64,000 nucleotides of DNA from Anaerosalibacter bizertensis (lineage in GTDB: Bacteria; Bacillota; Clostridia; Tissierellales; Sporanaerobacteraceae), in NCBI RefSeq assembly GCF_009696605.1, contig NZ_VULR01000007.1, forward strand, positions 62,001-126,000. The letters run 5' to 3'. This document shows, in pieces, positions 29,176 to 38,195 of the stretch; position 1 is the stretch's first letter; every line of letters starts with the position of its first letter. Under the pieces are notes generated by a model that saw only the letters and a program-made list of their open reading frames with translations, did no database searches and was not told where the DNA came from. A program made the translations under genes and the position numbers.

Positions 29176-30936
29176 GTGGAAGAAGTTAGAGAATTAGAGT
29201 ATACTGGAAAACTTTTCTGTGGCATTATTAGCTCTAATTTTGGGAAGAAGTATGTAACACCCCTTAAAAAACTTGTCAATAATGTATTACATGATGAGGG
29301 AGCACTAATATATGTGTATAATGAAAAAAAAGATAAGCCTGATTTAAAAAGTATGGGGAAGTATTTTAAAATAGATATGGAAGAGAAATATAAAAATGGA
29401 CAATTAACTTTTGTATGTTCAGAAGAAAAGTTTTTAGATAATGGATTGCTTTCATTAGATAAAATAATAGATTTTTATGAAAAAGAAATAGACAGTTATA
29501 AGGAAAAAGGATTTGAAAAGATAATAGTTTATACTACAAGGGACAGTTTTTATACTTCTCGTGTAAAAGGGGAAGAGCTATGTACCCTTCATAAAAAAAT
29601 GAAAAAGATCTGTAGACAAAAAAATATAATGGTAGTTATTAAATATATAATTGATGATTTTCATGAAAAAGATTTTTTAAGTCTTATCACTCTTCATGAT
29701 TTATTTGTTCTAGAAGATTCTAGTGGTGGAAATGTATATACTTATTTAGAACTTATAAAAACTTCTCTTATTAACTTATCCATAAGACAAAGGCAACAAG
29801 AAGAATATGAAAGGGAACTAAAGAGAATTGAAAACTTAAAGACTTTGGGAGAACTATCTGAAAGTATGTCCCATGACTTTAACAATATATTAGCAACTAT
29901 TGTAGGATTTTCACAGATGTGTTTGCTGAAAGAAAAAGATGAAGAAGTAAAAAAATATCTAAATACTATATATAAGACTGCCCTTGATGGAAAAGCTATG
30001 ATGAATAAAATACAAAGCTATATAAAGGGTAGTTATAATGCTAAAAAAGAAATACATGGGTTAAATGATTTGGTTAAAGACAGTGTAGATATGATCGATC
30101 ATGGTGTCATTGAAATGGATAGGAAAAACACAGGAGATGTAAAACTTATAAAAGAATTAAATTCAAGAAAATATATATATTGCAATGAATTTGAAATAAG
30201 ACAGGTAATATTAAATATACTATTAAATGCTGTTGATTCTATAACATATGATGGAGTTGTTAAAATAAAGACCTATGACAAAGGTGAAGATAGTTACATA
30301 GAAGTAGAAGATACAGGAATAGGGATCGAAGAAGATATGTTAGAAAAAATATTTGATCCTTTCTTTACTACCAAAGGAGAACATGGAACGGGTTTAGGAC
30401 TAAACATTGTTAAAAAAGTATTAAACGAACATTGTGCAGATATAAAAGTAGAAAGCCAAGTAAATAAAGGTAGCAAGTTTACCATAATATTCCCTAGTAC
30501 TACGAAGGAACAGTTAAAAGTAGCAGAAGAGGAAGAAGAATATAAGACTGCTGCAAATATTTTAGTGGTAGATGATAAATATATTGTAGCAAAATCTATA
30601 AAAGAACTTGTTTCCCTATTGAATATGAATGCAGATGTAGAGACTAGGGGAGAAAAGGTTATGTCAAGACTTTCAGAAAAAGAATATGACCTCATAATAT
30701 GTGACTATTCTATGCCATATAAAAATGGAATTGAGGTTTCACAAAAGGTAAAAAAAGAATATCCTAATAAACCTTTTATACTTTTAACGGGATTTGTAGA
30801 TGATATTGTAGAAAATTGTGATACTATCGATTATATATTGAATAAGCCTTGTACAGTAGAAGAATTATCAGATACTATTGGGAAAGCTTTAAAAATTGTT
30901 GATGTGGTTAAGAATAAAAGCTATAATATTAGTTAG
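29176..30936 (+). CDS. cytosolic hybrid histidine kinase with MEDS-like N-terminus
   Basis: GTG start preceded by AAGGAGGT. 586 residues with no membrane helix. Residues 1-205 resemble a MEDS (RecA-like) sensory domain: 'NGQLTFVCSEEKFLDNGLLS' then 'KGFEKIIVYTTRD'. A coiled linker leads to HisKA with phospho-acceptor H233 in 'SHDFNN', then HATPase_c ('NILLNAVDSI', 'EDTGIGI', 'GTGLGLNIVKK'). A C-terminal receiver carries D510 in 'IICDYSMP' and a Lys in 'ILNKPC'. The signal and output are unknown. No partner regulator is adjacent. Confidence 0.88.
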   Translation: MEEVRELEYTGKLFCGIISSNFGKKYVTPLKKLVNNVLHDEGALIYVYNEKKDKPDLKSMGKYFKIDMEEKYKNGQLTFVCSEEKFLDNGLLSLDKIIDFYEKEIDSYKEKGFEKIIVYTTRDSFYTSRVKGEELCTLHKKMKKICRQKNIMVVIKYIIDDFHEKDFLSLITLHDLFVLEDSSGGNVYTYLELIKTSLINLSIRQRQQEEYERELKRIENLKTLGELSESMSHDFNNILATIVGFSQMCLLKEKDEEVKKYLNTIYKTALDGKAMMNKIQSYIKGSYNAKKEIHGLNDLVKDSVDMIDHGVIEMDRKNTGDVKLIKELNSRKYIYCNEFEIRQVILNILLNAVDSITYDGVVKIKTYDKGEDSYIEVEDTGIGIEEDMLEKIFDPFFTTKGEHGTGLGLNIVKKVLNEHCADIKVESQVNKGSKFTIIFPSTTKEQLKVAEEEEEYKTAANILVVDDKYIVAKSIKELVSLLNMNADVETRGEKVMSRLSEKEYDLIICDYSMPYKNGIEVSQKVKKEYPNKPFILLTGFVDDIVENCDTIDYILNKPCTVEELSDTIGKALKIVDVVKNKSYNIS

Positions 30937-30966
30937 AGAGTCAAAATAAATATAGGGAGGGATTAT

Positions 30967-32127
30967 ATGTTGCTTATAAAAAATGGTCGTATCCATACTA
31001 TGGCCGGGGAAATAATTGAAAATGGAAGTATATTAATTGATGATGGAAAAATAGTAGAAATAGGCAAAGACCTTGTAGCACCATTGGACTCAGAAATTAT
31101 AGATGCTGAGGGAAGAATGATAACTCCAGGATTTATAGATGCTCATTGTCATTTAGGAATGTGGGAAGATGGTATGGGATTTGAAGGTGATGACGGAAAT
31201 GAATGGGTAGAACCAGTAACTCCCCATTTAAGAGCAATAGATGGAATAAATCCTATGGATATTAATTTTAAAGAAGCTTATATGGGAGGAGTAACTACAG
31301 CAGTTACAGGACCTGGAAGTGCCAATGTAGTTGGGGGACAATTTGTAGCTATTAAGACTTATGGAAAAAGGGTTGATGATATGATCATAAAAGAACCTGT
31401 GGCTATGAAAGTTGCCTTTGGAGAAAACCCAAAAAGGGTGTATGAAAGTCAAAAAAAATCCCCTATAACTAGGATGGCTACAGCAGCTAAATTGAGAGAA
31501 ACATTATTTAAGGCGAAAGAGTACCTTAAACAGAAAGAAGAAGGGTTAGAAGATTCTTCTAAAATGCCAGAATATGATATGAAGATGGAGGCCATGATAA
31601 AGGTACTTAAAAAGGAAATACCACTTAAAGCTCACGCCCATAGGGCAGATGACATTTTAACAGCTATAAGAATAGCTAAAGAATTTGATGTAGATATAAC
31701 TTTAGATCACTGTACTGAAGGCCATTTAATTGCAGATATATTAGCAGAAGAAGGGAAACCTGCTATAGTTGGACCATCTTTAACAGATAGATCTAAGATA
31801 GAACTTAGAAATCAAACCTTTGATACTCCTAAGATACTCCATGAAGCAGGAGTAAAAATTGCTATTATAACAGATTCTCCAGTTATTCCACTACAATATC
31901 TACCCCTTTGTGCAGGACTAGCAGCTAAGTCTGGATTAGATGAAGTAGAAGCCCTAAAAGCTATAACAATCAATCCAGCAGAGATAATAGGAATATCAGA
32001 TAGGGTAGGAAGTTTAGAAGTAGGAAAAGATGCAGATATAGTTATATTTGATGGAAATCCATTAAAAGACATAGATTGTAAAACTTTTGCAACTATTATC
32101 GATGGAAAAGTAGTATATAGAAAGTAG
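30967..32127 (+). CDS. amidohydrolase (imidazolonepropionase-like)
   Basis: 386 residues. Metal-dependent hydrolase fold: the N-terminal beta part ('LIKNGRIHTMAGEIIENGSI'), H-x-H in 'FIDAHCHLGMW', further metal ligands around 'KAHAHRADDI' and 'LDHCTEGH', and a catalytic Asp in 'IITDSPVIP'. The C-terminus 'LEVGKDADIVIFDGNPL' is typical. It is close to a clostridial group often called amidohydrolase; the substrate (cyclic amide, dipeptide or similar) is unknown. AGGGAGGG precedes the ATG. Its last 195 bases are duplicated at 34099-34293. Confidence 0.9.
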   Translation: MLLIKNGRIHTMAGEIIENGSILIDDGKIVEIGKDLVAPLDSEIIDAEGRMITPGFIDAHCHLGMWEDGMGFEGDDGNEWVEPVTPHLRAIDGINPMDINFKEAYMGGVTTAVTGPGSANVVGGQFVAIKTYGKRVDDMIIKEPVAMKVAFGENPKRVYESQKKSPITRMATAAKLRETLFKAKEYLKQKEEGLEDSSKMPEYDMKMEAMIKVLKKEIPLKAHAHRADDILTAIRIAKEFDVDITLDHCTEGHLIADILAEEGKPAIVGPSLTDRSKIELRNQTFDTPKILHEAGVKIAIITDSPVIPLQYLPLCAGLAAKSGLDEVEALKAITINPAEIIGISDRVGSLEVGKDADIVIFDGNPLKDIDCKTFATIIDGKVVYRK

Positions 32128-32151
32128 GCTGCATAGCAAATTTTGAAGAGG

Positions 32152-32199
32152 AAATATATTAAGAGGTAGCTTTTTAAAAAGCTACCTCTTAATATATTT
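32152..32199. terminator. 24-bp perfect hairpin after the amidohydrolase
   Basis: Arms 32152-32175 and 32176-32199 are perfect complements and contain GAGGTAGC. The run of T's after the stem is short, so termination efficiency is uncertain. Confidence 0.65.
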
Positions 32200-32280
32200 A
32201 TAATTAGATTAAAAATGAAATTTTTTAATAATAGTAATTTATTTTGTTCCAAAAATGGTATAATATAAATAATATTGTAA

Positions 32281-32355
32281 TCATATGGCTTTGTAGATTT
32301 GAAAATAAGAATATAAAACAACTTTTATTTAAATCTACAAAGCTAATAATATGAT
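32281..32355 (+). promoter_or_regulatory. leader hairpin before the amidase gene
   Basis: Inner arms GCTTTGTAGATTT (32288-32300) and AAATCTACAAAGC (32331-32343), outer TCATAT (32281-32286) and ATATGA (32350-32355). The right side ends next to the ribosome site (ATAGGAGAG) of the 32369 gene, so the fold could affect its translation or stability. Confidence 0.5.
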
Positions 32356-32368
32356 AGGAGAGAATATT

Positions 32369-33535
32369 ATGAAAAAAATTTTAGGGTTAGTTTTTGCAAT
32401 AATGTTTATTTTTACAACGACATCTTTTGCAAGTAATGAATATGAAATAGAGGAATATTTAAATTTTGATGTGGTAGAAAATAATAATGAAAATGAAAAG
32501 ATTAAGATTAACGAACAACAAGAAAAAATTATTGATTTTTCTATTCAATCGGAGGACTTGAATGAAGAAGATAAGAAGATTAAAATCACTGAAGTAAAAA
32601 AATCTTTAGATGAATATATTAAAGAATCATATCCTGACCTAAATGATATTGATCAAAATCAATTGAAGACAGACATTTTAGAATATATTTATGAAAACAA
32701 TATGGGACATGATCCAATGCCCCAATATTATCAAAGCGTTGATTCTTATATGAAAGTAGAGCAATATTTATTAAAATATGCAAATATAAATATTGATGAC
32801 ATGAAAGAAAAGTCTATGAATTATTTAGCAAGTAATATTGAAGATGTGGTTAAAAAAACAGGAATGGGTGAATTCCAAGTTAAAGAAATTATAGCTTCTT
32901 TAGCGTCTAATATTTCAACGGAAGATAATTATAATGATGAACAAAATTTAAAATTAATGAAATCAATTAATGAAAAACTAGGTGAATTTATAAAAGATGA
33001 TGAAATCAGCTTAACAAAAGCTATTGAATATAATGAGTCAAAGGCTATGGCTTATGCGATAAAATGGGATGGATCTAAACGTAATCCTAATTATAGAGAT
33101 TTTTCAGGTTCTGGTGGTGATTGTGCTAACTTTGTTTCTCAGTGTTTAAGAGCGGGAGGCATGAAATTTAAAGATGGAAAAGTAGATAATACTTCAGCTT
33201 GGTATTATAAAGGATATAATTTAAACCAGATATCTTCTACGTGGAGAGGAGCCAATATGTTTAGATGGCATTGGCAAGTAAGGGCAGGTAAATTTACTGA
33301 TGTATCAGCATCGCAAACTAAATCAAATTTTAAAAAAGCTGTTTATGACAAAACCTATCAAGGTGATGCTATATCATTGGTTAATAGCAAGGGAGTAGCA
33401 TATCATACAATATTTGTAAATAAGAGAAATACTTCAAAGTCTGACTTTTCATATGCGGCTCATTCTGATAGCAAAAATCATAATAGTCTTAAAGGAAGAG
33501 TTTCTGGAATAAGAATATATATATATTATTTGTAA
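32369..33535 (+). CDS. secreted protein with putative amidase domain (Amidase_6)
   Basis: 388 residues from ATG 32369 (AGGAGAG upstream). A signal peptide spans about 1-21 ('KKILGLVFAIMFIFTTTSFA'). A Glu/Asp/Lys-rich helical middle follows, then a C-terminal Amidase_6-like domain with 'KWDGSKRNPNYRDFSGSGGD'-type start and the catalytic Cys in 'DCANFVSQCL'; the His is likely in 'AYHTIFVNK'. The domain has a papain-like fold and is common in secreted clostridial proteins. The gene lies in a segment bracketed by the duplicated amidohydrolase end. Confidence 0.85.
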   Translation: MKKILGLVFAIMFIFTTTSFASNEYEIEEYLNFDVVENNNENEKIKINEQQEKIIDFSIQSEDLNEEDKKIKITEVKKSLDEYIKESYPDLNDIDQNQLKTDILEYIYENNMGHDPMPQYYQSVDSYMKVEQYLLKYANINIDDMKEKSMNYLASNIEDVVKKTGMGEFQVKEIIASLASNISTEDNYNDEQNLKLMKSINEKLGEFIKDDEISLTKAIEYNESKAMAYAIKWDGSKRNPNYRDFSGSGGDCANFVSQCLRAGGMKFKDGKVDNTSAWYYKGYNLNQISSTWRGANMFRWHWQVRAGKFTDVSASQTKSNFKKAVYDKTYQGDAISLVNSKGVAYHTIFVNKRNTSKSDFSYAAHSDSKNHNSLKGRVSGIRIYIYYL

Positions 33536-33614
33536 ATTCAAAAATTAGATTGTATTGAGTAAGATGGTTTTATATGTACGCCTTGTATAAGAATTAAAAT
33601 AGAAGGTGATTAAA

Positions 33615-34109
33615 TTGAAAAAAGTAGCATATTTTTTATTATCAATATTTTTATTTATGATTTTAATATATGTATATATAATGGATGTTAAAACTAGAGT
33701 TGATATAGTAGGTACGAACGAAGCTTTTGAAGTAGATACAAATACAAAGTTTTTTGTTCCTATAATAAAAACTAATGAAAAAGATAAAGTGAAAGTAGCT
33801 AAAATATTATTTTCGAAATATATAGAATATACATTTAAAAATATAGATATGCAAGAGGGTGCAATTAATCCACTTAAAGATTATAAAATTGAAAAGGTAG
33901 AGTTTATACAGGACTTAGAGGATAAAAGCTTTGAGACTTTTATAACATATGACTTACAAGCTAAAGATGGATATATAGATTATTGTACTGTAGGTAATGG
34001 TATAGAAAATAAAAATAATTGGGTTAAGGGAAATAGAATTATAATAAATATTAGACAATTAGATAAAGATAAATATACAATCTGTCATATGTCAAGTAGG
34101 GTTAGATGA
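33615..34109 (+). CDS. membrane-anchored hypothetical protein, 164 aa, possibly 3'-truncated
   Basis: Likely TTG start at 33615 (AGAAGGTG upstream; the GTG at 33606 lies in that site). An N-terminal hydrophobic helix (about 4-23, 'VAYFLLSIFLFMILIYVYIM') is followed by an extracytoplasmic domain with no known motif. The final three codons and the stop are formed by the duplicated amidohydrolase sequence that starts near 34099, so the original C-terminus may have been different. The family is not recognised. Confidence 0.65.
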   Translation: MKKVAYFLLSIFLFMILIYVYIMDVKTRVDIVGTNEAFEVDTNTKFFVPIIKTNEKDKVKVAKILFSKYIEYTFKNIDMQEGAINPLKDYKIEKVEFIQDLEDKSFETFITYDLQAKDGYIDYCTVGNGIENKNNWVKGNRIIINIRQLDKDKYTICHMSSRVR

Positions 34110-34293
34110 AGTAGAAGCACTAAAAGCTATAACTATTAATCCAGCAGAGATAATAGGAATATCAGATAGGGTAGGAAGTTTAGAAGTAGGAAAAGATGCA
34201 GATATAGTTATATTTGATGGAAATCCATTAAAAGATATAGACTATAAAACTTTTGCAACTATTATCAATGGAAAAGTAGTATATAAAGGATAA
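34099..34293 (+). pseudogene. duplicated 3' end of the amidohydrolase gene
   Basis: Matches 31933-32127 at a constant offset of 2166 bases without gaps, with about 13 mismatches in 195 bases by eye. It encodes the last 64 residues of the amidohydrolase ('GLDEVEALKAITINPAEIIG' onward) in frame to a TAA stop, but has no start. It marks an insertion or tandem duplication that placed 32128-34098 between the two copies. Confidence 0.93.
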
Positions 34294-34344
34294 ATATTAT
34301 TGACATAAATACTATTTATATATATAATGTAATTGAGATTAAAT

Positions 34345-34464
34345 ATAATCTTCAGGGCGAGGTGCAATTCCTCACCGGCGGTTATAGCCCGCGAGCCAAG
34401 AGTTTTTTGGCTGACTTGGTGAAAATCCAAGGCCGACAGTTAAAGTCTGGATGGGAGAAGATTT
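34345..34464 (+). ncRNA. FMN riboswitch (RFN element)
   Basis: Conserved RFN core: CTTCAGGGCGAGGTGCAATT at the 5' side, then CCTCACCGGCGG, AGCCCGCGAGCC, TGGTGAAAATCCAAGGCCGA and CAGTTAAAGTCTGGATGGGA at the 3' side. It is followed by a terminator hairpin and ribU, so FMN should cause premature termination of the transporter mRNA. Confidence 0.97.
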
Positions 34465-34494
34465 ATACTTAAATGTGATGCGAGTATATTTTTG

Positions 34495-34522
34495 CCCCGA
34501 AGGTTATCCTTCGGGGTTTTTT
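34495..34522 (+). terminator. riboswitch-controlled intrinsic terminator
   Basis: CCCCGAAGG (34495-34503), a TTAT loop, CCTTCGGGG (34508-34516) and six T's. This is the expression platform of the FMN riboswitch. Confidence 0.95.
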
Positions 34523-34572
34523 GAATCCTTTCTGAGTCCCTGAAGAAATACTAAACTTGGAGGGATTTTATT

Positions 34573-35181
34573 ATGGAGTTAAAAAGAGAAAAAGGTAAAA
34601 TGTCAACTAGGATGTTAACTAAGGTAGGAGTATTATCAGCTATTGCATTTATATTGATGTTAATAGAGTTTCCGCTATGGTTTGCACCACCATTTCTAAA
34701 AATGGATTTGAGTGAAGTTCCAGCACTTATGGGTGCATTTGCACTAGGACCTGTAGCAGGAGTTCTGATAGAGCTTATAAAAAATATCTTGAATGTGGCT
34801 ATAGAGGGAACAAGTACTGGAGGAGTAGGAGAACTTGCAAATTTTGTTGTAGGAAGTATATTTGTATATACAGCAGGATATATATACCACAAAAATAAAA
34901 ATATTAAGAATGCAATTATAGGAATGATTGCAGGAACTATAGCTATGACTATTGCTATGGCTGTTGCCAACTACTATGTAATGATACCATTCTATGCTAA
35001 GTTATTTGGAATGCCATTAGACAAGATTGTAGCTATGGGAAGTGCAGTTAACAAATATGTAGTAGATTTTAAATCACTTATAATCTATGCAGTAGTTCCT
35101 TTCAATATATTAAAAGGTGTAATAGTTACATCAATTACATTCCTTCTATACAAAAAAGTATCACCAATACTTCATAAATAA
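34573..35181 (+). CDS. ribU: riboflavin ECF transporter S component RibU
   Basis: 202 residues with six membrane segments. The family motif region reads 'EFPLWFAPPFLKMDLSEVPA' and 'GALGPVAGVLIELIKN'-like (seen as 'ALGPVAGVLIELIKNILNV'). It binds riboflavin and works with the shared energising EcfA/T module, which is not in the window. TTGGAGGGA precedes the ATG. The FMN riboswitch upstream supports the substrate. Confidence 0.95.
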   Translation: MELKREKGKMSTRMLTKVGVLSAIAFILMLIEFPLWFAPPFLKMDLSEVPALMGAFALGPVAGVLIELIKNILNVAIEGTSTGGVGELANFVVGSIFVYTAGYIYHKNKNIKNAIIGMIAGTIAMTIAMAVANYYVMIPFYAKLFGMPLDKIVAMGSAVNKYVVDFKSLIIYAVVPFNILKGVIVTSITFLLYKKVSPILHK

Positions 35182-35186
35182 ATTAT

Positions 35187-35212
35187 AGGGCTGTCCTTTT
35201 GGACAGTCTTAT
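35187..35212 (+). terminator. terminator after ribU
   Basis: AGGGCTGTCC, a TTTT loop, GGACAGTCTT, then a T-rich tail. Confidence 0.85.
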
Positions 35213-35296
35213 TTTATTCAATATATTAAAAAAATTAGGGTAATATAATAAATGGGATTGGAAAAAATAATATTTATTAAGGAGATGAAAGCTCAT

Positions 35297-36814
35297 ATGA
35301 AAAAACAAAAGAAAAAACAGATTCAGTTTCCTACAGCTTTTACAGTTCTATTTATTGTTTTAATATTGGCTGCTATATTGACTTATATAGTCCCTGCAGG
35401 ACTTTATTCAAGATTAGAATATAATGTAGAAGAAAATGTTTTTAAAGTAGAAGATCACAAAGGAGAAATAAGCACCCTTCCAGCTACTCAAGAAACTTTA
35501 GATAGATTGAATATTAAAATGAATATAGACAAATTTTTGAGTGGAAGTATTAAAAAACCTATTGCAATTCCAGGTACCTATGAAAGAATAGAGCAATCAC
35601 CTCAAGGTATATTGCCTATTATTATGTCTCCTATTCAGGGAGTAATGGATACTGTTGATATTATGGTTTTCGTATTGATACTTGGAGGTATTATAGGTTT
35701 GATCAATAAGACTGGTACCTTTGATGCAGGTATTGCAGCATTGTCAAGAAAGACTAAAGGAAAAGAATTTTTATTAGTAATATTTGTCTCTGCCTTAATA
35801 GCAGTAGGTGGTACTACCTTTGGATTAGCAGAAGAAACCATAGCTTTATATCCTATACTTATGCCTATATTCATAGCAAGTGGTTATGATGCTATAGTAT
35901 GTATCGCAGCTATATATATGGGTTCTTCTATTGGTACTATGTTTTCAACTGTAAATCCTTTTTCTGTAGTAATAGCTTCAGATGCTGCAGGAATATCTTT
36001 TAGTGAAGGGCTTACGTTCCGTATTATAAGTTTAGTGTTAGCCATGATTATAACACTTATATATATCTATAGATATGCCAATAAAGTTAAAAAAGATCCA
36101 AAGAATTCATTAATTTATGATGATATGGAAAATATAGAGAAAAAGTTTTTAGAAGATTATGATCCTGATAATGTAGTTCCATTTAATTGGAGAAGAATTT
36201 TAATACTGATTGTATTCTTAGCTGCATTTCCAGTTATGGTGTGGGGTGTATCTACAGGTGTGTGGTGGTTTCCTGAAATGTCCGGCCTATTTTTAGCAGT
36301 AACATTTATAATTGCATTTTTATCAGGACTTTCTGAAAAAGAGGCTGTTAATACATTTTTAGACGGTGCAGCAGATTTAATAGGGGTTGTCCTTATTATT
36401 GGTGTTGCAAGGGCTATAAATATAGTAATGGATAACGGAATGATATCCGATACATTACTTCATTATACATCATCAATTATTGAAAATATGAATAGAGGTC
36501 TTTTTGCAGCAGTCCAAATGATACTATTTAGTTTCCTCGGATTTTTCATACCATCTTCATCAGGTTTGGCTACATTATCCATGCCTATCATGGCACCTTT
36601 AGCAGATACAGTAGGCATATCAAGAGCTGTTGTAGTTACTGCATATAATTGGGGTCAAGGTTGGATGGCATTTATCACTCCAACAGGACTGATTTTAGCA
36701 ACCCTTGAAATGGTAGATGTAACTTATAATAAATGGTTGAAATTTATACTTCCACTAATGGGCATAATAGGGGTGTTTTCCATTTTAATGCTTGCTCTAC
36801 AAACGATATTATAG
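35297..36814 (+). CDS. YfcC family (ArcD-like) membrane transporter
   Basis: 505 residues from the ATG at 35297, chosen because AAGGAG lies at 35279-35284; two upstream in-frame ATGs (35252, 35285) are poorly placed. About 12 membrane helices, with 'FPTAFTVLFIVLILAAILTY' and 'YIVPAGLYSR' near the start, 'TTFGLAEETIALYPILMP' in the middle and 'PSSSGLATLSMPIMAPLAD' towards the end. The family resembles arginine/ornithine antiporters and short-chain carboxylate carriers. The pepT neighbour suggests amino acid or peptide use, but the substrate is not determined. Confidence 0.88.
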   Translation: MKKQKKKQIQFPTAFTVLFIVLILAAILTYIVPAGLYSRLEYNVEENVFKVEDHKGEISTLPATQETLDRLNIKMNIDKFLSGSIKKPIAIPGTYERIEQSPQGILPIIMSPIQGVMDTVDIMVFVLILGGIIGLINKTGTFDAGIAALSRKTKGKEFLLVIFVSALIAVGGTTFGLAEETIALYPILMPIFIASGYDAIVCIAAIYMGSSIGTMFSTVNPFSVVIASDAAGISFSEGLTFRIISLVLAMIITLIYIYRYANKVKKDPKNSLIYDDMENIEKKFLEDYDPDNVVPFNWRRILILIVFLAAFPVMVWGVSTGVWWFPEMSGLFLAVTFIIAFLSGLSEKEAVNTFLDGAADLIGVVLIIGVARAINIVMDNGMISDTLLHYTSSIIENMNRGLFAAVQMILFSFLGFFIPSSSGLATLSMPIMAPLADTVGISRAVVVTAYNWGQGWMAFITPTGLILATLEMVDVTYNKWLKFILPLMGIIGVFSILMLALQTIL

Positions 36815-36846
36815 GATAATAAATATTAAAGAAAGGGTGATTTGTC

Positions 36847-38061
36847 ATGGATCAAATTATTGAAAGATTTAAAAGGTATATTGCTATAGATACTAAATCT
36901 GATGAAAATAGCAAAACTTGTCCGAGTACACCAGGCCAATTAGAACTTGGAGCTTTATTAGTAGAAGAACTAAAAGAATTGGGAATTGAAGATGCAAAGC
37001 AAGATGAAAATGGATATGTATATGGAACACTTAAATCGAATACAAATAATGATGTTCCTACAATAGGCTTTATATCCCATCTAGATACTAGCCCAGATTT
37101 AGATGGTAAATGTACAAATCCACAGATTTTAACATATGAAGGCGGAGATATTAAACTAAATGATAAGTATAGTATAAAAGAGGAAGAATTTCCTTTCTTA
37201 AAAGAGCTTGTAGGCAAGGAGCTTATTACAACAGATGGAACAACACTACTTGGAGCTGATGACAAGGCAGGAGTTTCTGCAATTATGGATGCAATAGAAT
37301 ACTTAACCTTACATCCAGAGATTGAGCATGGGGATATTAAGATAGGATTTACTCCAGATGAGGAAATAGGTAGAGGAGCAGATTTATTTGATGTAAAAGG
37401 TTTTGGAGCGGACTTTGCCTATACTGTAGATGGAGGGCCAGTTGGTGAATTAGAATATGAAAACTTTAATGCAGCAAGTGTTAGAATAGAAATTCAAGGA
37501 AAGAATGTTCACCCAGGTTCAGCAAAAAATATAATGATTAATTCTCTTAGAGTAGCTATGGAAATTGAGAATATGTTGCCAGTAAACGAAAAACCAGAGT
37601 ATACAGAAGGTTATGAAGGTTTTTACTTGCTAGACGATATCAATGGAAGTGTAGATTATACTGTAGTTAATTACATTATTAGAGATCATTCTATGGAAAA
37701 ATTTGAACAGAAGAAAACATATATTAGAAAAGTTGTAGGTTTTTTAAATGATAAATATGGGGATATAATAAATATAGAAATTGAAGATAGCTATTATAAC
37801 ATGAAAGAAAAAATAGAACCCCATATGGAAATAGTTGAACTTGCTAAAAAGTCTATGTTGGATATTGGAGTTGAACCTGATATTAAACCTATTAGAGGAG
37901 GTACAGATGGAGCAAGACTTTCTTACATGGGTCTTCCTTGTCCAAATATTTTCACAGGTGGCTACAATTTTCACGGAAGATTTGAATTTATACCAACAGA
38001 ATCTATGAAATTAGCATCTCAGCTAATAGTGAAGATTGCTGAAAATAATGCTAAAAAATAG
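36847..38061 (+). CDS. pepT: peptidase T (tripeptide aminopeptidase)
   Basis: 404 residues, the normal length for PepT. M20 metallopeptidase motifs: 'FISHLDTSPD' (first zinc ligands), 'LGADDKAGV' (bridging Asp), 'FTPDEEIGRGAD' (catalytic Glu) and the C-terminal 'IRGGTDGARLSYMGLPCPN' stretch. It removes the N-terminal residue of tripeptides in the cytosol. AAAGGGTG precedes the ATG, 32 bases after the YfcC gene, so co-transcription is likely. Confidence 0.96.
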   Translation: MDQIIERFKRYIAIDTKSDENSKTCPSTPGQLELGALLVEELKELGIEDAKQDENGYVYGTLKSNTNNDVPTIGFISHLDTSPDLDGKCTNPQILTYEGGDIKLNDKYSIKEEEFPFLKELVGKELITTDGTTLLGADDKAGVSAIMDAIEYLTLHPEIEHGDIKIGFTPDEEIGRGADLFDVKGFGADFAYTVDGGPVGELEYENFNAASVRIEIQGKNVHPGSAKNIMINSLRVAMEIENMLPVNEKPEYTEGYEGFYLLDDINGSVDYTVVNYIIRDHSMEKFEQKKTYIRKVVGFLNDKYGDIINIEIEDSYYNMKEKIEPHMEIVELAKKSMLDIGVEPDIKPIRGGTDGARLSYMGLPCPNIFTGGYNFHGRFEFIPTESMKLASQLIVKIAENNAKK

Positions 38062-38071
38062 TTAATGTATA

Positions 38072-38105
38072 AAACAAGGTGGTCTATTTCTAGGCCACCT
38101 TGTTT
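38072..38105 (+). terminator. terminator after pepT
   Basis: AAACAAGGTGGTCTA (38072-38086) pairs with TAGGCCACCTTGTTT (38091-38105), with one or two wobble pairs. Confidence 0.82.
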
Positions 38106-38195
38106 CATCCTATACTAATATTAATAATATAGCTTAAATAATTTGTAAATGCTATAATATAAGATAGTTTATTATTAATGGGAAGGTTGATTTAG

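Noticed and set aside
34242-34430. Minus-strand 62-residue ORF over the riboswitch
   Set aside because: It overlaps the FMN riboswitch and the pseudogene and has no ribosome site.
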